The position numbers and the translations under genes are program-made. This document shows positions 22,561-33,355 of a DNA stretch of 64,000 nucleotides, piece after piece. Below the pieces are notes generated by a model. It saw nothing but the letters and a program-made list of their open reading frames with translations. It made no database searches and was not told the origin of the DNA. Positions within the stretch are counted from its first letter, which is position 1, and every line of letters begins with the position of its first letter. Source of the DNA: Lotus japonicus (lineage: Eukaryota > Streptophyta > Magnoliopsida > Fabales > Fabaceae); the NCBI RefSeq assembly GCF_012489685.1, contig NC_080041.1, positions 105,741,760-105,805,759 of the forward strand, in the 5' to 3' direction.

Positions 22561-23654
22561 TCAATATCCACAATAAGCACATATAAATGAAAGAGAAGAT
22601 GTCACATTTGGCCTTATAAGAGTGCTCTTCCAAAATGAGGACATTGAAACTTGTAAATGTATGAGTGGCAATTCTTGGCCTTAAAAAATTAAAAAGAATA
22701 TCTTTCTAATAGAAAGTAGAAGAGAGGTTTAGTAAATAATTAGGAGAGAATCAATTGAGATAACAGTATGAGGAGAGAATAAAATAAATTATAGTATTTG
22801 GGAACTTCTTAAGCTAGGGGATATTCATAAGGTGTCACTTTTGAAACCATGCACTCATATGAGGAATAAAATAAAGAAGATAACAACCTAATGTGAACAA
22901 AAAAAATGAATTGAGGAATAAAGAATGTATCTCACTGGAGTGGAAGAGGAGAAATGAGAATAAAGAAAACAACAACCTAATGTGAAAAACAAATTGTAGA
23001 AAAATTAAAAGTCTGTACTCTGAAGTCAAAACGCAAAAAGAAAGGAAAAAAAAGGAAAGGTTCTTACCACAGTTGGAGAGAACGATCTTGCTCTTTGTGG
23101 ATTTCTTCCCTTTCGCTTTGTTTTCCACAAAACAAATGGTAGAAAAAATTAGAAGAAGGGTTCTTACCACAGTTGGAGAGAACGATCTTGCCCTTCACCG
23201 TTTGTAGATCTTTAAGCTGCAGATCTTTCCTATTATGAAAATGTTTAGCTTGCCCGAAGATGGCAGCAAGTTGAATTTGTATTGTTCTATATCTATCAAA
23301 AAGTGCAAGAAGGTAAAATTGCAGAAAGTAGATAAAAGCTCCGTTTAGAAAAGCTTATTTGATTTTATTTAGAAGAGGTTATGTAAACAAATATCAACCT
23401 CCAACTCTGAATTAAAGAAATTAAAATATTAAGGAGTTGTACTCTTATGCATAAAGAAATTAAAAATTGAGGAGGTTCTCTTTGTCTTTTGTGATCTCTT
23501 TTTGGAAAAAGCAGAACCTCAAAGAGTTCTGAAACTTTGATCTTATGACATCCAAAATCATGTGAATATAGAGGACAATCAAATTAGTTCGAGGAAAATG
23601 TACTCAATTAACTCATGAAAAAAAATCAAATAATCTGAGACAACATGTGGTTAA
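22561..23654. other. AT-rich intergenic DNA with local duplications
   Basis: A 33-bp segment (GGTTCTTACCACAGTTGGAG...) occurs at about 23059 and again at 23158; on the minus strand each reads KIVLSNCG followed by a GTAAG donor-like site, so both could be copies of a small exon of an unidentified gene. A roughly 90-bp segment (GCAGCAAGTTGAATTT...) at 23265-23355 recurs at 23925-24012. No complete gene is supported. Confidence 0.4.
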
Positions 23655-23795
23655 TTAATTTCCATTAACAAAGAGCTTGAACTTTTCAGGATTTATGGTT
23701 CTGAAATCTTCAAGCGGGTTTTGTGTGAAAGCTCCATCTCCCATGATTTTATGGCGTTTTGCACAGTCTCCTCTAATGAACCTTTTGGCCATTCC
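23655..23795 (-). pseudogene. Pathogen-related protein (SnoaL-like family) exon relic
   Basis: Minus strand reads EWPKGSLEETVQNAIKSWEM then ELSHKTRL, and after a one-base loss DFRTINPEKFKLFVNGN. This matches the second-exon region of plant pathogen-related proteins (barley PRP-like, a predicted SnoaL-like fold). The frame breaks at ...CGCTTGAAGAT where one base seems deleted, and a stop follows VNGN. A likely intron acceptor precedes the exon near 23796. Neither first exon nor the C-terminal half was found nearby, so this is a fragment. Function in its family is not established. Confidence 0.6.
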
Positions 23796-25318
23796 TTCAA
23801 AATAAATAAATAAAAATAGAAACTCATGAATCATGAGCAACCATAGATCAAATATAGAGAAGAGAGAAAATAAATAAAAGTGGATTGATGTGGGACTATG
23901 GTATATACTGCACCTTGGTAGCAGCAAGTTGAATTTAGTATTGTTCTATGTCTATCAAAAAAGATCAAGGAACGTAAAATTGCAGAAAGTAGGTAAAAGC
24001 TCTGTTTAGAAGAGTTTTATGTAAATAGCTAATAGCCACATTAGCCAAAAGCAAAGGATTTCATTGAGCATTTTGGTCTCTGTTAAAAGAACAATCCAAG
24101 AAGAAAAACATTGATTAATTTTACTATTAAATTCCAGTTGTACTGAATAAAAACCGAGGAAACCAAAAGAAGAGAAGCAAACCTGAAACATTGCAGAAAA
24201 CTTTAGACAATAAAGATTAAATCTTTCAAATCTTCACCAGGCCATCATCCTCTGTTACCCAATAAAATAATAATTTATAAATTCAAGCATGAAAGTTTAA
24301 AGGAAAGAAATACAAATTTATTAGATAACTTTCAAATCATGATTTCTTTACACATGTGTCTTACTTTACTTGTTCCTCTCATAACAATCTAATCTATCAT
24401 CTTCTCCACTCGCACAGTTTGAACCTGAAATTAACAAAAACCAAATTATGATATTCTAAATTAGAAGCTCAAACGTTGATAGACACACTCACTTTTTAAA
24501 AAATTGGCAAAAGACAAAGAAATGATATAATAGAAGGAAAAAGCAAAAAGTACAATGAAAAGTCATTCACCATTTGAGAGTTTGATCAAGCTTGAAACGC
24601 CTATGACCGAATCTACTATAAACCAAATAAAAAGCAAAGATAAAGGTAAGAAAACTGGCAAAAAAAGTATGGAGCAAAGGGCTATTTATACATGTAGTTT
24701 AAGCTTTGAAGAAGATGAAAGGTTTAAAAAAACTGAAGAATATTGAAGGTTTCTTCAAAGGTTTTTAGAACCCCATATGAATGAATGCATTGATTTTTAC
24801 AATTAAGTTTAGTGAATGCATTTGAGAATGTAGAAAGACAATGAGATTGCTATGAAATGGACGGTTGAGATTCAATCCAAGTGAAATAAAATGCATCTTT
24901 ACCAAAATATCCATGGTCAAGCTTCATAGTCTTTGAAATTATTTGTTGATTGACAGATTTACCCCCAAGACTGCAAGAACTCACCCTTTATATAGTTTAT
25001 AGATAGATAGATAGATAGATAGATTCTTGTGGATTTATTGTTTGAGGCATCTTAGAGTGTGAGTACTCTTTTTTCTTTACTAGGTTTTTTCCCACTGGAT
25101 TTTTTTAGTAAGGTTTTAACGAAGCTCACTTCACTTGGGTGTCTTCTAAGGGGTTCAGTTTATTGTGCATTGTCCTAATCCATGAAAGGTTTGTTCTCTT
25201 GGTTTAGTATCTTTCACCAACAAGATTTGTTTTGTTTAAAAAAAAAATTATTCATTATCTTAATTACTAATTGTAACTTTTTTCAGTTTTTATATTTATA
25301 AATAAAAACATTGTTATT
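23796..25318. other. Intergenic, with (AGAT)n microsatellite
   Basis: AT-rich. A perfect AGAT microsatellite of about six units lies at 25001-25024. A short plus frame at 24555-24746 (Lys-rich) has no recognisable relative. Nothing else supported. Confidence 0.55.
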
Positions 25319-25334
25319 ATTTAAATTATAATTA

Positions 25335-25461
25335 GGGGAAGGGTAGCTCACCAATTGAGCTAAGGGAATGAAGGAATTTGCAGGGTGAAGGGTCAGGGTT
25401 CGAATCCTGGCGAATGAACTAATTTACTAACAATTAACAACTAACATTGACCTATAAAAAA
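25335..25461 (+). mobile_element. tRNA-derived SINE, intact ends
   Basis: 127 bp. Box A region GGTAGCTCACCAATTGAGC and box B GGTTCGAATCC are well kept, the 3' end is TAAAAAAA-like, and the perfect 16-bp direct repeat ATTTAAATTATAATTA flanks it (25319-25334, 25462-25477). This is a textbook SINE insertion: tRNA-like head, L1-dependent target duplication. The clean TSD and promoter suggest it is fairly young. Confidence 0.85.
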
Positions 25462-25479
25462 ATTTAAATTATAATTATT

Positions 25480-27132
25480 AATCACAACTTGAGAAAAAAA
25501 TTAATCATAATAATTATTATAATAATTAAAAGTAAAATTTACTCCCCATAAAAAAAATAAAGTAAAATTTACTCACATCATAAATAACAATATTAATAGT
25601 TACTAATTGACTCACATTATTACTTTCAAAAAAATAATTGACTCACATTATTAACCTTTATATTATTTATTATATTAATTATTAATTGTAAAAAATTTCA
25701 TTTTCTTATATTTAAAATTTAATACAATACTATTTAAATTTTAATTATTAATCACAACTTTAGGAAAAAATTAAATAATAATTAATAATATGTAAAATTG
25801 ACTTGACTTTTACATTAATAACGATATTAATTAGTAGCTAATAATACTTTGTATTTATAAATTTGTAAAACTTTTCAAATTCTAATATGTTAAGATTAAT
25901 AGTATCTAATTATTTTCTTGAACGAATTATTTAATTATTAATCAGTTGAGAATTTTTTTAAACATAATGAATGAAAATAATAATTTTTTATATATAACAA
26001 ATTTATTAAGTATTTAAAGTTAGAATACCGTCAATCAACAAAAAAGATATAATACCAAAAAAAGTATTAGGGTTTAATATATCTAATGACTATATATATA
26101 TATATATATTTCATTTGAGTTTTGTTATTGCATTAATAATAAGATTAATTATTTGGGTGCTAGTAACAATGATAAATTTTTTTTGTTTGAACTATAGGTT
26201 GATAGTTTGATTTTTATAAGTGGCATGTGAGACATTTGATTTTCACCACATAGAGTCGAAATTGTGAAAATAACTTACCGCACCATAAAATAGAGCTCTA
26301 ATATTATTTATTAAAATGTCTCAACACAATTATTTTATATTCTATTATATTTTATAATTTAAAAAAATTAATATTTCTTTATTAAAAATATCATGATTTT
26401 TTGTATAATGTTAAAAAATGTTGTAAATAAACTCGTGAACTCATATTATATCTAGTATTACCTTTGTTTCTTGTTAACTGTCAACTTTGAATTTTTTTTT
26501 TTGTTCTTAGATATTTGTTCACTTATCATTTCAAAGGAGCATTAAATGTTTTTTTTTCCTAATAGTGTCATCGTAGAAGCAATAAATGAGGAAAGATAAA
26601 ACACATTATAGATGGTCCATAAAAAAACGCATTATAGAGGGTAAAATAGGAAAACAAATAATACTTTTTTGAAAATTAAAAAAATTAATCACATTTTTTA
26701 ATATGTGTGTTTCTTATCTTCCTGTACAGTTAAATAAGAATGAAAGTAATATATTTTTATTTTGACCATGTATGGAATGAATTGGCAACGTTGTTGTTTT
26801 CATTCCTCCATTAATTCTTATTAAGTTCTTCCTTATTTCAATAAAAAAATGGTTCTTCCTTTTGACCAAAAAGGAAACTTCATTAATAGTTTTAAAATCA
26901 CAATATCTTCCCTCTTCTCTTTCCATATTATTTCTTTGATGCCTTCTTGAAGCATCAAGCCAACTTTTCCTTCTACAATCACTCAAACACTCTTCTCAAT
27001 TCTCATATCATCCTGAGTGACACACATACTCACGGTGACGGTACTAGACATTGCGGTGGATACCCTGGTCTAGAAAAAAAAGAGAAACACAACACACTCC
27101 TCTATTGAATCTCAAAAGGCCAAACAGAGAAG
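25480..27132. other. AT-rich intergenic DNA and 5' region of the GT47 gene
   Basis: Very AT-rich, with a (TA)n run at about 26090-26110. The last 130 bp before 27133 are less AT-rich and should be the leader of the next gene. No other feature supported. Confidence 0.55.
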
Positions 27133-28710
27133 ATGGTCAAGCCTCCATTGAAGAATTCAAAATGCTCTGATCAACTCCGGTTAGTGTTTCTCACAGTCTT
27201 TGTTTTTTATGTGTCATTGCTTCTCTTGGAAAATTATTTCTCTGTGACTGGTCACCATGGTGTCACCTTCTCCATTTTCAACATGCAAAATGATGCAACA
27301 AGGAAAGTTGTTGTCTACACCAATCAAAACAATGTAACAAGTGAGGCCTTGGATAAACCAAATTGCATCACAGAAAATTTCACAGAGAATAACAATGTTG
27401 AAGAACTTGTTAAAGAGTCCCCCACAAGAAATTTGGATCCATGTTCAGGAAAATACATCTATGTTCATGATCTTCCTAAGAGGTTCAATGAGGATTTGCT
27501 GAAGAATTGTCACACTCTCTCGAAGTGGACTAATATGTGCCCCTATGTGTCAAACTTAGGCCTAGGCCCTAAGGTTATTATTGACAAATCAAAAAGAAGA
27601 GTGCTTTCCGAGAAAAGTTGGTATGCAACTAATCAGTTTACACTTGAAATCATTTTTCACAACACAATGAAGCATTACAAGTGTTTAACCAATGATTCTT
27701 CACTGGCTTCTGCTGTATATGTACCTTACTATGCTGGTCTTGATGTGGGTCAATACCTTTGGGGATTCAATGTTTCAGTGAGAGATTCTTCACCAAAAGA
27801 GCTTGTAAAGTGGCTGGGAAAACAACCTCAATGGAAAAAATTGTGGGGTAGAGATCATTTCTTTGTTGGAGGGAGGATTGGTAATGATTTCAGAAGAAAA
27901 ACAGAAGAGTATGATGATTGGGGCTCGAAACTAATGTTCTTACCAGAAGCCAAAAACATGTCAATTTTGCCAATTGAATCTGGTGGTCCATATGGAAATG
28001 ATTTTCCAATTCCATATCCTACTTACTTTCATCCTTCAAAGGATGTTGAGATTTTCCAGTGGCAGGAGAAAATGAGAAAAGTGAAACGGCCTTATTTGTT
28101 TACATTTGCTGGTGCTCCAAGGCCTAATTCAACAACCTCCATCAGAAATGAGTTAATCAAACAATGCCAATCTTCTAGGAGTTGCAAATTTCATTATTGT
28201 TATGGTCATAAAGATAATCGCAATCACTGTGATGATCCTGTGCAAGTAATGAAGGTGTTTCAGAGTTCAGTTTTCTGTTTACAGCCTCCAGGGGATTCAT
28301 ACACTAGGAGATCAATTTTTGACTCAATTTTGGCTGGTTGTGTTCCTGTTTTCTTTCATCCAGAGTCAGCATATAACCAATATTTGTGGCATTTTCCGAG
28401 AAATGGTTCTAGCTACTCAATATACATACCAGAAAGTGATGTTAAGAAAGTGGTGCTCAATGAAACATTGTCCAGAGTTCCAGCAAGTGAAGTTTTGGCA
28501 ATGAAAGAGGAGGTTATAAGGCTTATTCCAAGGATAATATATAGCAATCCAAGGTCTAGATTAGAGGCTTTTGAAGATGCATTTGACATTGCAGTTAAGG
28601 GAATTCTTGGGAGAATAGAAGCAATAAGAAGGGAGGTTAATACAAATGTTGAAATTTTTTCTGGGCTTGGTTTTGTGAATATGAACAATACAAGTTCTTC
28701 AAGTGCTTAA
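27133..28710 (+). CDS. Xyloglucan galactosyltransferase-like GT47 protein
   Basis: Intronless, 525 aa. A short cytosolic N-terminus is followed by one membrane anchor (about residues 17-37, LVFLTVFVFYVSLLLL), then a stem with N-glycosylation sites and the exostosin/GT47 domain (about 95-490): YIYVHDLP near the start, VPYYAGLD, FFVGGRIGNDF, FTFAGAPRPN, and the donor-binding part FCLQPPGDSYTRRSIFDSIL followed by AGCVPVFF. This is a type II Golgi protein expected to move galactose from UDP-Gal to xyloglucan side chains, as MUR3 and XLT2 do. Length (525 aa) is nearer XLT2 than MUR3. Which xylose it modifies cannot be read from sequence. Start is the first in-frame ATG, in good context before the anchor. 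Confidence 0.9.
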   Translation: MVKPPLKNSKCSDQLRLVFLTVFVFYVSLLLLENYFSVTGHHGVTFSIFNMQNDATRKVVVYTNQNNVTSEALDKPNCITENFTENNNVEELVKESPTRNLDPCSGKYIYVHDLPKRFNEDLLKNCHTLSKWTNMCPYVSNLGLGPKVIIDKSKRRVLSEKSWYATNQFTLEIIFHNTMKHYKCLTNDSSLASAVYVPYYAGLDVGQYLWGFNVSVRDSSPKELVKWLGKQPQWKKLWGRDHFFVGGRIGNDFRRKTEEYDDWGSKLMFLPEAKNMSILPIESGGPYGNDFPIPYPTYFHPSKDVEIFQWQEKMRKVKRPYLFTFAGAPRPNSTTSIRNELIKQCQSSRSCKFHYCYGHKDNRNHCDDPVQVMKVFQSSVFCLQPPGDSYTRRSIFDSILAGCVPVFFHPESAYNQYLWHFPRNGSSYSIYIPESDVKKVVLNETLSRVPASEVLAMKEEVIRLIPRIIYSNPRSRLEAFEDAFDIAVKGILGRIEAIRREVNTNVEIFSGLGFVNMNNTSSSSA

Positions 28711-29104
28711 GGAAGACAAGAGAGTTTCTTTTCTTCTCAAGTTCATGTAAGATCATGTATTAAATCAACAAGATTCAGAGATTGTTGTATTTACAGGCAC
28801 TGCTTTAAGTCGCATTTTAGTACTTGTTGGAAAGTCTTGCATGAGATGTTAATTGCATTTTCATTTGTATCTGATCTTGAGACTAGACATGTCCTCTGTA
28901 TTTTTACCTTACAATGTCAAAATATTAGTTTTAGGATGACATTCGTTAAACAACTTAATTAAACACTTATCTCATAAGCGCTTATTTATATGCTAATTTG
29001 ATAAGTTTATTAAAATAAACTCAAAATAGGCTGCTATAGGTAAGTATAAACACTTATCTATAAGAAATTTCAACAACATATAATATAAAAACAAGCTCAA
29101 AGGC
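28711..29104. other. 3' flank of the GT47 gene
   Basis: Holds the 3' UTR and AT-rich spacer. No separate feature seen. Confidence 0.5.
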
Positions 29105-29310
29105 CCGTTATAATTTTTTTTTTGATTGAGAGCAAAGTATCTAGCGTCAATAGCAACGACTAATTCTCTCGTCGTGAGTTTTCGCACAAAGCGGTCAACA
29201 ACTGATCATGAAATGTGCTTCATTTTTACGGGCGATGATCAAACCCTGACCTCATGATTAAGAGACGAGGTGAGAAACCACCATGCCACACCTGCTATAA
29301 GATAAGTTTA
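29105..29310 (-). mobile_element. Probable SINE on the minus strand
   Basis: On the minus strand a tRNA-like head can be read: TGGCATGGTGGTTTCTCACC (box A-like), then GGTTTGATCATC (box B-like), and the sequence ends in AAAAAAAAAATTATAACG, an A-rich tail. About 200 bp. Flanking TATAA-like words could be a decayed target duplication but are not convincing. Family not identified. Confidence 0.5.
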
Positions 29311-29663
29311 AATTAACTAAACTAAATAGGTTTTTGACATTGAGTATGTCCCTTTTGCCATCACATTTTGTTGCAGGCGATTTTTGTTACATTTTGGTCC
29401 TTTTGTAGCATGTGATCTTGTCACTGTTTACAACAGGAGATTGAGTACTTTTTAAGACATTCTCAATGACAACATCTGTAACTGCAACTATTGTGGACAT
29501 CCAACGTGACCCTAAAGTATGCAAAACCTTATTTACTTGCACTTCAAGGTCATACCATATCTAATACGTCACATTTAACAACCAACATTCTCTTATATTA
29601 AAATTATGAAACTTGCAACTCTTAGCACCAAATCTGCAACTTAGTAGCTTACATTTCTCATCA

Positions 29664-30604
29664 ATGAACACCTTGAAATCCATTCATGTGTCCGAAGAAA
29701 CCAATCAAGCACAAAACCTCAACAATTATTTTTCTATGCAGATGTTAGATTCATCTGTCCAAAGTCTAATAAAATCATGGAAGAGAAGGCAAAGATGGTT
29801 GTCTATTTTCACCACCACATCATCAAGCCTAGAAGATTTGAATAGAGCAACATGGCGTACCCATTTGGCCAATTTCCTAGAATCAACATGGGTTCGTGTG
29901 TTTTCAATCTCATTGCTCATTTTAGACCTCATCATCACAGTTCTTGAGCTTTCCTCCTCTTTAGTTTCATGTGACCGGGTCAGAGACGAATCGAGGTACA
30001 TGGAAAATAGGGCAGTTGTCTCTTAAGAGAAAAAAAAATTATTTAGTAAAATAGCATTCAAATGTTATATCTGCCCCTAAAAAATGTTTAGATTACCTCT
30101 TTCAATTAATCATTGTTAGTTTTGCTTAACGTGTTAATTTTTCACCCTTTTTACTAAATGTTTCTCTTACCATCCCTGATCAGGATTGAAGTGTGGTTCC
30201 ATTGGATTGGAATTGGTATTCTGAGTCTTTTTTCAGCAAAGACTATTGCTTTGTTTGTTGGGTTAGGCTCATCATTCTTCAAGCACCCAGGGTATGTTAT
30301 GGATGGAGTTGTGGCAATTGGGGCTCTATTGATGGAATCATTCTTGGAGAGGAAAGGTGGCGGTTTGTTAGTTGTGGTGAGTTTGTGGCGGGTCATTAGA
30401 GTGGCAGAGAGTGTGTTTGAGTTGAGTGATGAGGCCATTGAAGCTCAGATTGCAGGGATAGTTTGCCAGTTTGAGGAACTCAAAGAAGAGAACATGAGGC
30501 TCTTAGAAACAATACATGAAAAGGATAAGATAATTGAAATGCTCACGGTGGATTTAGATAAGTGTAGGAGCGGAAACCCTTTCATAAATTCAAGAAAATT
30601 TTGA
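29664..30604 (+). CDS. Plant voltage-gated proton channel (Hv1 type)
   Basis: Two exons, 29664-29995 and 30184-30604, joined in frame (S-R|I-E) to give 250 aa. It is a lone voltage-sensor domain: S1 FSISLLILDLIITVLEL with the selectivity-filter Asp at residue 88, S2 WFHWIGIGILSLF, S3 YVMDGVVAIGALL, S4 LLVVVSLWRVIRVAES, then a C-terminal coiled coil (about 205-240, FEELKEENMRLLETIHEKDK) that should dimerise the channel as in animal Hv1. It conducts protons outward across a membrane when depolarised; the plant role is less known. The S4 keeps two Arg (180, 183); the position of the first Arg of animal S4 is Ser177. An ATG at 29606 is out of frame and closes at once. Confidence 0.85.
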
Positions 30605-31117
30605 AATCTACACAGTATGGTCTTGTTGTACTACTAGTTTTAGCAAATGATCTTGCATCAAGTAACTTTGCCTAACTCTTTATATGTTGGTAAGAGATCA
30701 CATGTTTGCTTCTTGATCAAGTACTAGTGTGTGTTTGATTCTGTAGTTGGGAATCCCATAATCACTATACTTAGGAAAAGCTACTTCTCGGGAGAAGCTA
30801 TAAAATGCAACTTATGAAATAATTATGCTTGGAATTGTGTGTTTACCGTCAATTCAAACGTGTTAATGATTAGCTGGAAGGAATGAAGGAACCAAGCTTT
30901 TTTTTGGGGTCAAAGTAAGCTAAGCTAAGTGTAATTGCTTCAAAGCCCAATAACGATAAGGGAAAATTCCATACCCAGAAAATGTGAGGGGAAAATGCTG
31001 ACATACTCTATGAATTTTGGGTTATTGTAAAGTCAAATCCTTGTTCATCTATTAGCCTTTCTTTTAAGATAATTTGGATTAATCATATTCTCACTTTGCA
31101 ACATCAGATTTTGCTAA
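30605..31117. other. 3' flank and spacer
   Basis: 3' UTR of the channel gene and AT-rich spacer. No separate feature supported. Confidence 0.5.
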
Positions 31118-31320
31118 AATATTTGAGATTAATGGATATGCACCGTGAGTGTAAAGAAGTTTTACACTGACGTCCAATCACATTATGCCACACATAGGAC
31201 TAAGTGGTTACAAATATTTTTAACTTTAATTATTAAATTAATAAATTGCTGATATCGCGGAAATCAATTGGATGCATGTGTAAAACAAGTTTACACTATC
31301 AGTCACCTCCCATTTTCTCA
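31118..31320. repeat. MITE-like repeat, second copy of a family
   Basis: Contains AGTGTAAAGAAGTTTTACA, a short inverted motif, then TCCAATCACA, and ends ..AAACAAGTTTACACT; the same words occur at 7835-7960. Terminal GTGTAAA motifs face each other. It looks like a small non-autonomous DNA element; target duplication not seen. Confidence 0.45.
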
Positions 31321-31539
31321 AAATCTTTTCCCTTATTTTAGCATATGGAATACAAATCTTTTAAAAATAATAAAGAACAAATTACAGTCTAAAGAATGGT
31401 GTATCATTTAACTCCTCGTACACATATTACTTTTAAAAAACAATACTTCTTCTCCCCCAAATTATATAGACTTAATTGCACTTTCAATTTCTAATCTATG
31501 TCTTTTGTGTGATTTGATTCTCTAATGTTTAAAACAAGC

Positions 31540-32806
31540 GATACCGCGCCATCTCCCTCATGCGCGCGCTACCTTCTCCCCCAAAAATAATACTTCTTCT
31601 CCCCCAAATGTAAATTAAATATAATTCAAATATAACAGGTTCTGCAACTATTATACAAAAATTGGATTCTTCCTAATTTTCCCAAAAAACTCGTCATCTC
31701 CCCGCACCATCTCCCTCATGCGCGTGCTACCGCGCGCACCACTACCTACATGCGCCACCTCCCTCGCGCGCAACACTCGCCATGTCCGCGCGCCACCGCA
31801 CCTTGCGCATCACCAAGCGCGCGCACCACATCTTTTTTCAAAAACAACATTTCCACCTAAAATGACTCATTTTATTCAAAACGGTTATAAACTGTACAGC
31901 AACCTATGCGAATTTTTAAATACCTCAAATACACTCAGAAAAATTCAATATTTTTATCATGTTTTTCTATACACGTTTTGTAAATCCCTGTAAATTTTCA
32001 ACTCTAAATTCAAAGTAAAAAATTCAGGAAAAATCTAACACTAACAGCAGTTCGTGAGAAACGTAACCTATCTTCACTAAAACGCATCTAACTTGAGCTA
32101 CAGACGTCGGAATGACGTGAAACCAGCGAAAAATTTTTATAACAGAAAGGGCTACAACTTTTATGAAGACTACTTCTTCAAATTCGGTCATTAACACAGC
32201 TCGAAATAGGGTTCAAGAGCTCGTAAATTTCTCGCGCGCAACCCGCGCATCATGTGCGCCTATCTTCTACCCCCAAAATTCATCTTAAAATCAAACCCTA
32301 ACTATTTCAATTTTGGAATTTATGCAACCTAGGGTTCCTAATTCATGCTTCCTATCATTACTCACTATCATACTAATCCATAGAACATGAATCCAAACCC
32401 TTACATCTTGTAGATTGAATTCTAGGTTTTCTTCACTTTTCTCCTCTTCTTGCTTTTCACGTGTTTTCTATGTCTGCTAACTTCTCCAATTCTCAAATTC
32501 TGATTTCTCTTTTTCTATTTTACTCACATCCCTTAAATAGTCATAGTAATGAGCCCCACTCTCAAAACACTAAAACCTAACAACCTTATTTATCTAAATC
32601 TTATACTATATCACATAAGATTTAAATAATAATCACATATATCACTCATATACAATTTAAATACTTTACTCACTCCATATATCACATAACCACTTAATTA
32701 TCTACTAAAATTACATAATTCATCAAATTACCATATAACATAATTGTAATTAAAATAAAATACTAAATAACCAAATAACGAAAAATGGGGTGTTATAGAT
32801 CATACC
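31540..32806 (-). mobile_element. Probable solo LTR or LTR remnant, chromovirus-like
   Basis: The right end on the minus strand reads TATAACACCCCATTTTTCG, close to the TGTAACACCCC start of many chromovirus LTRs. The body has GCGCGC-rich clusters (31560, 31720-31830, 32240) and conserved-looking sequence (GCATCTAACTTGAGCTACAG near 32090). No gag or pol is present. Left border and target duplication were not found, so solo LTR is inference. Confidence 0.45.
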
Positions 32807-33355
32807 ATGGTTGAACCAATAATTACTAAATAATAATATTATTATTATTATTTATTACAATATGTAATATATTTACCCAAAATTTTAAGATATTTAAAAT
32901 CGAACCCTCAACCATAAGAGTTAAGAATTGAATCATTAGTTAAAAAAAAAAATCGAATCATTAACCACTTACTTGAGGTACAAAATGTTAAACCATCACA
33001 TCAATCCACTTAATTATTATGAGATTTTTATGATCTAGTAACAACTATGCAGTGTTCTTAAAAAAAAAAACTATGTAGTGAAAATGTAAATCTATTTTAC
33101 ATAAAATATTTAATTATTTATTTTTCATAGGTAAATAAAAAAAGTTTTTGTTGAAAGATAAAAAAAAAGTAAGTTTGAGAAATTGTATAAATTTATTATC
33201 ATTATTATTTCGCACGGTTATTAAAAATTGAGCTAATCTTATAGCAATACCTCTTGCTCCAACATTAGGGTTTCTTCTTCCTCCCAGTCGCAACACAGAT
33301 TCCTCAGCTCCCTTCGATTTTCCTGGTGCTTGCGACCCTTCTTCAGATCGAGAAC
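32807..33355. other. Upstream region of eIF3h
   Basis: AT-rich DNA, then from about 33240 a less AT-rich leader before the ATG at 33356. No TATA box stands out. Confidence 0.5.

Noticed and set aside
24998..25024. AGAT run considered as a CRISPR-like or regulatory array
   Set aside because: It is a simple microsatellite with no spacers.
28993..29187. 64-codon minus frame as a protein gene
   Set aside because: It overlaps the SINE-like sequence and has no domain.
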